The translations under genes were made by a program, and so were the position numbers. 24,007 nucleotides of DNA. Source: an uncultured Collinsella sp. (GTDB lineage Bacteria; Actinomycetota; Coriobacteriia; Coriobacteriales; Coriobacteriaceae). Below, one piece after another: positions 8,432-16,048 of this stretch. The stretch is taken from positions 1 through 24,007 of the forward strand of contig URTZ01000010.1 of assembly GCA_900550825.1 (NCBI GenBank), in the 5' to 3' direction. Position 1 is the stretch's first letter. Every line of letters begins with the position of its first letter. Below the pieces are notes generated by a model, which saw only the letters and a list, made by a program, of their open reading frames with translations, did not search any database and was not told where the DNA came from.

Positions 8432-8487
8432 TTGCCGTATATCTGGAAAAGAGCGTGGCACCTGTCATGATACGCATTTTTTATGAT
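8432..8487 (+). promoter_or_regulatory. Operator-like half-palindrome (site 3) and candidate promoter of second MFS gene
   Basis: TTGCCGTATATCTGGAAA (8432-8449) has a perfect left arm of the operator and a right arm matching 5 of 8 bases. TATGAT at 8482-8487 starts 41.5 bp from its centre, the same distance as at sites 1 and 2, and the -35 position is again poor (CACCTG). It also lies just upstream of the divergent regulator gene, so it could act on both. Confidence 0.42.
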
Positions 8488-8515
8488 GAGTAGGGGAAGG
8501 GTTGGTTTTAAATCC

Positions 8516-8533
8516 TTGCCGCATATACGGAAT
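8516..8533. promoter_or_regulatory. Operator-like palindrome (site 4) near the second MFS start
   Basis: TTGCCGCATATACGGAAT matches the palindrome TTGCCGTA-NN-TACGGCAA at 7 of 8 bases on the left and 6 of 8 on the right. It lies within the presumed leader of the MFS gene at 8545, too close to serve as that gene's activator site. On the minus strand a TATCAT (8472-8467) lies about 52.5 bp away, so it may instead serve the regulator gene's own promoter. Confidence 0.4.
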
Positions 8534-8544
8534 GAAAAAAGCGG

Positions 8545-10158
8545 ATGGTGATGTGCATGAATCGCGCGGTTTCGAACTCGGGGATGGAGCCTGCGGCGAC
8601 TTCTCGTTTGGCGCGACTGGCGCCGCTGATCGTGCTGGCATGCGCTCAGGTGGGTACCTCGGCAGACAACGGTGCGTTTTCGGTTGCCATGGCCGAGATG
8701 ATGCGCGTGTTTGGATGTCCGCTCTCGGACGTGCAGATGGCGAGCACGGTCTATTCGCTTATGGCGGGCACCTTTATGCTTGCGAGCGGTTTGCTCGGCA
8801 TGGTTATCGGGTGGTGCCGCAACTTCCGTGCCGGATTGGTGCTTGCTGTGGTGGGAGAGCTGCTGTGCGCGTTTTCACCGAGCATTGAGCTGCTTATTTG
8901 GGGTGGCCGACTGATGGTCGGGCTGGGCGCAAGCCTCATTATCCCTTCGGTACTGGGCATGGTGTCCATGCTGTACGAAGGCGAGGAGCGCAAGCAGGCA
9001 TATGGCGTGATTGCCGCATCGGCGGCGCTTGCGACGATTATTCCTATCGCGCTGGGCATTCTGGTCGATATCGCAGGTTTTCGCGTGACCTTCGGCGTGC
9101 TCGCCGCCTATTTTGTCGCACTGCTCGTTGCGAGCGCAAAGCTGCCGACGGGTGGCGGGCTGCACGCGGGCAAGTTTGACGCGCCGGGTGCGGTTATTGC
9201 CTCTCTGGGATTGTTCGCCGTTATGTGCGGTCTTTCGCGCATCTCGACCTGGGGCGTATTTGCTCCCTTACCGCAGGCTCCCTTCACGATCGCCGGTATT
9301 TCTCCCGCTTTGCCTATTGTCGGCGTCGGCCTGCTATTGCTGGTGATGCTGATTCCGGTCGAGCACTGGGAGCGCACCCACGGCATAGCGATTTTGCCGT
9401 CGAGCTTTGTGCGCAATCCCACCGTTCGCGCCGGCGTCATCGCCATTGCTCTGCCGTTTTTCTACATGGGCGCTCAGGGTCTGGTCGGCACTTCGTACTA
9501 TCAACTTGTGATTGGTCTTGGCGGCATGCAGACGGCACTTTTGGGCATCATCTCGGGTGTGCCCATGCTGGTGCTCGCGATGTTTGTGCCGCGCAAGTTT
9601 CCGCAGCTTAAGCCTTGGTCTGTGGTGCGCGCGGGCTATGTCTTTATGGCGGCGGCCTGCGTGAGCATGGCGTTTGGCGTGCGCGCGTCCGAGCTGACGC
9701 CCATTATGGTGGTCGGTACGCTCTTTGGTGGCGTGGGCGTTGGCCTGGTAAACTCGCAGGCCAACAGCATTGTCGCTTCCGCCGTGCCGCCGAGTGACGC
9801 TCAGCAATCGGGCGGCATCCAGGGTGCGGCGCGTAACCTGGGCCTCGCGTTGGGCTCTGCCGCTATGGGTTCGGTTTTGCTTATCGCCGTTAACACCGGG
9901 CTCGATGCGCGCATTGACGTGAGCAGTGCGGTCGATACGCAAGGCAAGGCCGCGCTCGAAGAGGTTGTCTACACTTATGAAAGCGACGCGGCGTTTACGG
10001 CGCGTCTGGAATCGATGGGCGTTGCGCCCGAGGCGCAGGGGGAGCTCTTGGCGGACAATGCCGAGGTTCGCGCAAAGTCGGCAGCCACGGCCTTCTACGT
10101 GGTGGCAGGACTTGCCGTCGCAGCGCTCGCAACAACCTTCCCCAAGCAAACCTCATAG
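8545..10158 (+). CDS. MFS transporter, 14-helix DHA2-like, paralogue of the gene at 3207
   Basis: A 537-residue membrane transporter that is clearly paralogous to the protein encoded at 3207. Shared signatures include AQVGTSADNGAFS in helix one, VYSLMAGTFMLASG, IGWCRNFRAG in the motif A position, IWGGRLMVGLGASLIIPSVL, the loop APFTIAGISPALPI, and NSQANSIVASAV followed by SDAQQSGGIQ. The long polar segment before the final helix is also kept. Three in-frame ATGs compete at 8545, 8551 and 8557; the last has GGTGAT upstream and may be the true start. Serine codons are mostly TCG here, so codon choice differs from the paralogue. It is divergent from the PRD regulator and ends in a palindromic repeat that can act as a terminator. 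Substrate unknown. Confidence 0.9.
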   Translation: MVMCMNRAVSNSGMEPAATSRLARLAPLIVLACAQVGTSADNGAFSVAMAEMMRVFGCPLSDVQMASTVYSLMAGTFMLASGLLGMVIGWCRNFRAGLVLAVVGELLCAFSPSIELLIWGGRLMVGLGASLIIPSVLGMVSMLYEGEERKQAYGVIAASAALATIIPIALGILVDIAGFRVTFGVLAAYFVALLVASAKLPTGGGLHAGKFDAPGAVIASLGLFAVMCGLSRISTWGVFAPLPQAPFTIAGISPALPIVGVGLLLLVMLIPVEHWERTHGIAILPSSFVRNPTVRAGVIAIALPFFYMGAQGLVGTSYYQLVIGLGGMQTALLGIISGVPMLVLAMFVPRKFPQLKPWSVVRAGYVFMAAACVSMAFGVRASELTPIMVVGTLFGGVGVGLVNSQANSIVASAVPPSDAQQSGGIQGAARNLGLALGSAAMGSVLLIAVNTGLDARIDVSSAVDTQGKAALEEVVYTYESDAAFTARLESMGVAPEAQGELLADNAEVRAKSAATAFYVVAGLAVAALATTFPKQTS

Positions 10159-10174
10159 ACAAACGCCGCCGCCC

Positions 10175-10213
10175 AAACCGCCACGAAGGGGATAGTCCCC
10201 TTCGTGGCGGTTT
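10175..10213 (+). repeat. GGGGACAG-loop palindrome, copy B
   Basis: An 18-bp perfect inverted repeat (AAACCGCCACGAAGGGGA at 10175-10192, complement at 10196-10213) with a 3-nt loop, followed by a T. It starts 17 bp after the second MFS gene and could terminate it. The stem is related to copies A and C by G/A changes that are compensated on the other arm. The central GGGGATAGTCCCC is the variant of the shared loop. Confidence 0.85.
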
Positions 10214-10233
10214 TGCTGTTCCGGCCTTCAATT

Positions 10234-10290
10234 GTCTCGATCTGTAACATCTGGACGGCAAAACCAGCTCTACCTGTTACAGATTGAGAC
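10234..10290 (+). repeat. 57-bp hairpin unit 1 (TCTCRATCTGTAACA family)
   Basis: GTCTCGATCTGTAACA (10234-10249) and its inverted partner TGTTACAGATTGAGAC (10275-10290) form a 16-bp stem with one G-T pair around a 25-nt loop. Unit 2 at 10314 has the same length and the opposite orientation. Confidence 0.85.
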
Positions 10291-10313
10291 GAAACGCCGA
10301 GGCCGGACGGAAA

Positions 10314-10370
10314 ATCTCAATCTGTAACAGTAAGCCCGTTTTTGGTGCCCTAGATGTTACAGATCGAGAT
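10314..10370 (-). repeat. 57-bp hairpin unit 2 (TCTCRATCTGTAACA family, inverted)
   Basis: ATCTCAATCTGTAACA (10314-10329) and TGTTACAGATCGAGAT (10355-10370) flank a 25-nt loop. Read on the minus strand it aligns end to end with unit 1, including a related loop with a CCAAAAA/GCAAAAC core. The start-to-start period is 80 bp. Confidence 0.85.
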
Positions 10371-10401
10371 TTTTCGCCGGGACAGGCCGCAGCCCCGGCC
10401 C

Positions 10402-10440
10402 AAGCCACCACAAAGATGCCTGTCCCCATTGTGGTGGTTT
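10402..10440 (-). repeat. GGGGACAG-loop palindrome, copy C (imperfect)
   Basis: CCACCACAA (10405-10413) pairs with TTGTGGTGG (10429-10437), extended outward by a G-T and two A-T pairs. The minus-strand loop includes GGGGACAGGCAT. It is a slightly decayed twin of copy A and even shares the flanking GTTTGGG, which shows common descent. Confidence 0.8.
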
Positions 10441-10457
10441 GGGCATGTGTACATCGG

Positions 10458-10490
10458 GTGGTATCTAAGTTGAGATACCACTTCTGGTAT
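10458..10490. promoter_or_regulatory. Overlapping GGTAT inverted repeats upstream of glmS, candidate operator
   Basis: GTGGTATCT (10458-10466) and AGATACCAC (10473-10481) form a 9-bp inverted repeat with a 6-bp spacer; ATACCA (10475-10480) and TGGTAT (10485-10490) form a second, overlapping one. TGGTNT/ANACCA half-sites are typical of HutC-type GntR regulators such as NagR/DasR, which control amino-sugar genes, so a role in glmS control is reasonable. Weak promoter boxes (TTGCGT 10503-10508, TTATAC 10527-10532) lie just downstream. Confidence 0.45.
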
Positions 10491-10591
10491 ATCAGCTTGT
10501 GCTTGCGTGAGTACAATACTCGAACGTTATACGTCTCAGCGCCCCCTGTGCGTGGACGTCTTGCAGTCACGCGAACGAAGGGATCTATCCT

Positions 10592-12439
<1,848 letters not shown>

Positions 12440-12462
12440 TTGGTTCCGCCGTTCTAGCGACC

Positions 12463-12499
12463 AAGGCCCGGCTCCGTTGCAGCGGAGTCGGGCCTTGTT
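12463..12499 (+). terminator. glmS intrinsic terminator
   Basis: AAGGCCCGGCTCCG (12463-12476) pairs with CGGAGTCGGGCCTT (12483-12496), with one G-T pair and a 6-nt loop, followed by GTTG. It begins 24 bp after the glmS stop. Confidence 0.85.
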
Positions 12500-12518
12500 G
12501 CATTTGCCCAGATAAAAC

Positions 12519-12549
12519 CTGCCAAAATAAACCTGTCCCTTTTTGGCAG
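12519..12549 (-). repeat. GGGGACAG-loop palindrome, copy D
   Basis: CTGCCAAAA (12519-12527) and TTTTGGCAG (12541-12549) form a 9-bp stem around a 13-nt loop that reads AGGGACAGGTTTA on the minus strand. It abuts the stop codon of the GntR gene and may be its terminator. Confidence 0.7.
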
Positions 12550-12550
12550 C

Positions 12551-13252
12551 TTAGCGGAGCTTGCTGGTCTCGAAGTACTTGGGATATTGGTCCAGGACCT
12601 CGGTCTGGTTGCGGAACATCATATGCAGGTGCTTGCTGACCAAAAAGCTCGCCTCGATGGGGTCGCGGCCGGCGATGGCGCGGCGGATTTGCTTGTGCTC
12701 GTTAATAATCTCCTGATTGTCGAGCGTCTGCGTGGCGGCGCGCAGCCAGCGGAAGCGCTCCAGGTCGGCATTGGTCTCTTCGAGCCACGACCACACGGTG
12801 CTGCGACATGCGATGCTAAAAATCATGTGATGCATGAGGTTGTCGCTCAAAAAGAAGCCGATGCGATCCTCCTCGGCCATGGCCTTTTCCTGCAGCACGA
12901 TGGCGCGGTCGAGCTGCTCGATGCCGGCCGACGTGGCGCGCGCACAGCACTCCACGATCACCTGCTTTTCCAGATGCTCGCGAATGTAGCAGGCACTCTC
13001 GGCAAGGGTGAGGTTGATGGGTGAGACGTAGGTGCCGCTTTGGGGCACGGTGCGCACCAGGCCTTCCTGCGCCAAGCGAACCAAAGCCTCGCGCACGGGC
13101 GTGCGCCCCATATCCAGGTCATCGCAAAGTTGCTTGACGCCCAGCTTTTCGCCCGGCTTGTAGTCCAGGTAGACGATTTTGCGTCGAATGGTGTGGTAGG
13201 ACTGGTCCTGTAGGCTCGTTTCCTGCTCGCCGACGTGCATCGATTCTTCCAT
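12551..13252 (-). CDS. GntR-family regulator, FadR subfamily (FCD domain)
   Basis: A regulator of about 233 residues. A winged HTH occupies about residues 17-80 (recognition helix in GRTPVREALVRLAQEGLV, about 49-66), followed by an all-helical FCD effector domain with the expected acidic and histidine residues (DNLMHHMIF, NEHKQIRRAI, KHLHMMF) that often bind a metal and an organic acid. The open frame allows an ATG at 13282, but that has no Shine-Dalgarno and a CATAAT -10 candidate (13301-13296) would leave almost no leader; the ATG at 13252 has GAGG upstream and is preferred, while an ATG at 13240 is also possible. It is divergent from the YeiH-family exporter gene, which is its most likely target. 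Confidence 0.87.
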   Translation of the reverse strand: MEESMHVGEQETSLQDQSYHTIRRKIVYLDYKPGEKLGVKQLCDDLDMGRTPVREALVRLAQEGLVRTVPQSGTYVSPINLTLAESACYIREHLEKQVIVECCARATSAGIEQLDRAIVLQEKAMAEEDRIGFFLSDNLMHHMIFSIACRSTVWSWLEETNADLERFRWLRAATQTLDNQEIINEHKQIRRAIAGRDPIEASFLVSKHLHMMFRNQTEVLDQYPKYFETSKLR

Positions 13253-13445
13253 AGCGCCTCGCAACTGTTCTATCAAACTCATATGTCAGTTGTTAATTAT
13301 GCCGCGAATCAGCTCTCCGCGGTGGGTAATTCGGCTGTTGCCTGAGAACTATTGCGGCATCTTAGTCTGTGTTTGCGCAAGGCTGTGCTCAATGTTGCCG
13401 TATCATAAGCCGTCGCAAACGTGAAATAGAAAGAAGGAATCCCAT

Positions 13446-14480
13446 ATGCAACTGGCAAATATCGTACGCGAGCGCTGGAAAGGCGTCTTGTTCTGCCTAA
13501 TCATCGCCATTCCCGCGACGTTGCTCGGCAAACAAATTGAAGTGGTCGGCGGTCCGGTGCTTGCCATCCTCTTTGGCATGGTCCTGGCGCTCGTCTTTCC
13601 CAAGAATCGTCGCGAACAGCTCGCCGCCGGCGTCACCTATACGTCCAAAAAAGTCTTGCAGTACGCGGTTATCCTGCTTGGCTTTGGCATGAACCTCTCC
13701 CAGATTCTGTCCAAGGGCGCCCAGTCGCTGCCGATTATCGTGGCGACGATCTCGACTTCGCTTGTCATCGCCTTTGTGCTCTGCCGCGTTATGAACGTGC
13801 CGGGCAAGATCGCGACGCTTGTAGGTGTGGGTTCGTCGATTTGCGGCGGTTCGGCCATTGCTGCGACCGCGCCCGTCATCGATGCCGACGATCGCGAGAT
13901 TGCCCAGGCTATTTCGGTCATCTTCCTGTTTAACGTTATCGCGGCGCTCGTGTTTCCGACGCTCGGCGGCATGCTCGGGCTGACCAACGAGGGCTTTGGC
14001 CTGTTTGCCGGTACCGCCATCAACGACACCTCGTCCGTAACGGCTGCGGCGAGCGCTTGGGACAGCATGCATCCCGGCGCCAATGTGCTCGAGAGCGCTA
14101 CAGTGGTCAAGCTCACCAGGACGCTGGCCATTATTCCCATCACGTTGGTCCTCGCATGCTGGCAGATGCATCTGGCACGCAAGGCCGGCGGCGACGCTAA
14201 GAGCACGTTCTCCCTTAAACGCGCGTTTCCCATGTTTGTGCTGTTCTTTGTGCTGGCGAGCGTGATCACCACGGTGTTTCAGCTTCCCGTGTCCATCACG
14301 GCGCCCATCAAGGAGCTGTCGAAATTCTTTATTGTGATGGCCATGGCGGCTATTGGTTTTAATACCGATATCGTCGAGCTGGTCAAAAAGGGCGGCAAGC
14401 CCATCGCGCTGGGCTTTTGCTGCTGGATTGGTATTGCGTGCATGAGTTTGGGAATGCAACACGTGCTGGGAATCTGGTAG
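13446..14480 (+). CDS. YeiH-family putative sulfate/anion exporter (UPF0324)
   Basis: A 344-residue inner-membrane protein with about ten hydrophobic helices. It has the family hallmarks LQYAVILLGFGMNLSQIL (residues 71-88), GVGSSICGGSAIAATAPVI (127-145), FAGTAINDTSSVTAAA (187-202) and VVKLTRTL (220-227). Members such as E. coli YeiH are annotated as putative sulfate exporters, on modest experimental evidence, so the ion should be treated as unproven. AGAAGGAA gives a good ribosome site before the ATG. The GntR/FCD regulator is encoded divergently 193 bp upstream, and the degenerate NtrC-like regulator follows downstream after a structured gap. The helical repeat with GG motifs suggests an inverted-topology transporter fold. 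Confidence 0.9.
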   Translation: MQLANIVRERWKGVLFCLIIAIPATLLGKQIEVVGGPVLAILFGMVLALVFPKNRREQLAAGVTYTSKKVLQYAVILLGFGMNLSQILSKGAQSLPIIVATISTSLVIAFVLCRVMNVPGKIATLVGVGSSICGGSAIAATAPVIDADDREIAQAISVIFLFNVIAALVFPTLGGMLGLTNEGFGLFAGTAINDTSSVTAAASAWDSMHPGANVLESATVVKLTRTLAIIPITLVLACWQMHLARKAGGDAKSTFSLKRAFPMFVLFFVLASVITTVFQLPVSITAPIKELSKFFIVMAMAAIGFNTDIVELVKKGGKPIALGFCCWIGIACMSLGMQHVLGIW

Positions 14481-14532
14481 AGAAGTAGCTTGTTTGCGTG
14501 CTGCGTGCTGGCGAGCACATTCTCACGGTGGA

Positions 14533-14621
14533 GCGATAGGAGCTCTTGCGGGTATGGCTTGTCCGCAGGTTTATAAGTCCCGAAGAGCTCTTATCGCCCC
14601 GCCAGGATGGCGATGCGGGGC
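14533..14621. other. Structured intergenic segment, two stacked hairpins
   Basis: The arms 14533-14552 and 14579-14597 pair almost perfectly (GCGATAgGAGCTCTT with AAGAGCTCtTATCGC, plus CGGG/CCCG with one bulge) around a 26-nt loop. An alternative inner stem TGCGG (14547-14551)/CCGCA (14563-14567) competes for the same bases. A second hairpin, GCCCCGC (14596-14602)/GCGGGGC (14615-14621), follows directly. No T-run follows, so it is not a simple terminator. It could be an RNA leader or small RNA, or a protein-binding palindrome. Confidence 0.5.
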
Positions 14622-14746
14622 AACACCTATACTCGCAGGACGGCGCTTTCTGCCCTATAGTGTTTGGTGAGCAATATCGTTCAATTTTGAAACACTCGGT
14701 CGTGCGACCGTCGGCGGTTGCACGTTGCTGCGGACAGGGGCAAATA

Positions 14747-15964
14747 ATGGATAGCGATGTCAAGCTGAACATCTTGACCGAGGCCCTGGCTGCTGCCGGG
14801 GCCTCGGCATTGGCAATCGATGCGCGTGGGGACGTCGCGATCTCGACCATGAATGACGCGGCGCTCGAGCGGGATGTGGCGGCTTTTGTCGCTGAGCGCC
14901 TCGACCGTATAGGAGACGGCGCGCGTCTTGTTATGGGGCGTGCGGGTACGCGCCTGAGCCTGACCGTTCGCCCCACCGACAAAGAGGGCGGGGGCCTTTG
15001 GGTGGTCGTGGCGCGTGAGGTGCGCGGTGCCGCGGCGCATGCGGGCATCGAGTGGCTCAACGCCGACGAAGTTGAGGCCCGCTACGAATCGAGCGCGTAC
15101 GGCATCGTTGAGGGTGCCGCTGCGGTGGCTGCACCGGTTGCCGAGAGCTACGCGCGCGGTGTGCCCCTTATGCTCGAGGGCGAGCTGGGAGCGGGTCAGG
15201 TCGAGATTGCCAAGCGCCTCTATCTGGCTGGCCCTTTTGTCGATCAACCCTTTGTTTCCGTCGCGCTCGATGAACTCACCGATCGCGGTTGGCGCCATGT
15301 GCTCAAAAGCGCCGAATCGCCGTTGTTCCAAATGGGGCTGACCCTTTGCATTGAGGGCTGGAACGCGGTTGGCCCCCAGCGCCTCCGCGAGCTTGTCTCC
15401 ACGATGACCGACACCGCGTTGGCGACGCGCTGCCATGTGGTGCTGACGGCGAATGACATGCCGGGCGGCGGCGAAAGTGATCAAGCCGCCTTTGTGACCG
15501 AGCGCTTCGCCTGTGCGGTGAGCGTGGCGCCGGCAATCGCCGAGCAGGGAGCCGCGTCGACGAAGGCTGCGCGCTATTTGGAATATCTCGCTGATGCATT
15601 TGGGACGGCAGCGCCCACGCTGTCTGCCGCGGCGACGAAGACGCTCGATGCTTACCGCTGGCCGCGCAACTATCTGCAGCTCCGCGAGGTCTCGGAACGA
15701 CTGTATATATTGGTGGGGACGGGCACGGTGGACCGCGCTGTGGCGGAGGAAGTGCTCGCCCAAGAGGACGTGATTAAGACCGCAACCTTTGGCGCCCCGA
15801 CGCTCGAAAGTGACCTGTATATCCTGCGACCGCTGTCCGATACCGAGCGAGATATCGCGCATCTGGTTGTAGACCATCTCCACGGCAACCGAACCCGTGC
15901 GGCGGAGGTGCTGGGCATAAGCCGTACAACGCTGTGGCGCTTGCTGAAGGACGATGACCGTTGA
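14747..15964 (+). CDS. Fis-type HTH regulator with degenerate sigma54-activator AAA+ domain
   Basis: A 405-residue regulator. The C-terminus (about 364-401) is a Fis-type HTH with NRTRAAEVLGISRTTLWRLL. Residues 303-322 (YRWPRNYLQLREVSERLYIL) match the WPGNxREL sensor region of NtrC-like activators, and EGELGAGQVEIAKRL (144-158) lines up with their Walker A, but the lysine is replaced by Gln151. The Walker B acidic pair is gone (LTLCIEGWN, 198-206), and the distance between these motifs is too short to hold the GAFTGA loop that contacts sigma54. It is therefore unlikely to hydrolyse ATP or activate sigma54; a role on ordinary promoters, as for TyrR, is plausible. CAGGGG precedes the ATG; an upstream TATAGT (14656-14661) is a possible -10. 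Confidence 0.8.
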   Translation: MDSDVKLNILTEALAAAGASALAIDARGDVAISTMNDAALERDVAAFVAERLDRIGDGARLVMGRAGTRLSLTVRPTDKEGGGLWVVVAREVRGAAAHAGIEWLNADEVEARYESSAYGIVEGAAAVAAPVAESYARGVPLMLEGELGAGQVEIAKRLYLAGPFVDQPFVSVALDELTDRGWRHVLKSAESPLFQMGLTLCIEGWNAVGPQRLRELVSTMTDTALATRCHVVLTANDMPGGGESDQAAFVTERFACAVSVAPAIAEQGAASTKAARYLEYLADAFGTAAPTLSAAATKTLDAYRWPRNYLQLREVSERLYILVGTGTVDRAVAEEVLAQEDVIKTATFGAPTLESDLYILRPLSDTERDIAHLVVDHLHGNRTRAAEVLGISRTTLWRLLKDDDR

Positions 15965-16048
15965 GCGAGGCGCCCGTGACCGCACGCGACGCGTGTGCTA
16001 CAGTCCAAAGCGTTATTGTTTCGATTTGGTTACGGCGTGCGAGGGCAT

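Larger units (their letters stand above)
10159..10591. other. 433-bp intergenic region built of palindromic repeats
   Basis: No gene is supported here. From left to right it holds palindrome copy B, two head-to-head 57-bp hairpin units, a small GC-rich hairpin (GCCGGG at 10376-10381 with CCCGGC at 10394-10399), palindrome copy C, an operator-like set of GGTAT inverted repeats and the leader of glmS with its Shine-Dalgarno GAAGGGA. Open frames crossing it are shadows of glmS. Confidence 0.8.

Noticed and set aside
10533..10591. Possible glmS ribozyme (AGCGCC near 10540)
   Set aside because: Only about 50 nt separate this motif from the start codon, far less than the ribozyme core needs, and the conserved downstream elements are absent.
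13395..13412. TTGCCGTATCATAAGCCG upstream of the YeiH-family gene as a fifth operator site
   Set aside because: Only the left arm matches; the right arm does not, and no -10 lies at the conserved distance, which would fall on the start codon.
14546..14746. Upstream extension of the Fis-type regulator starting at TTG
   Set aside because: It translates the palindromic segment into a sequence with no domain character; the ATG at 14747 has CAGGGG and begins typical coding sequence.
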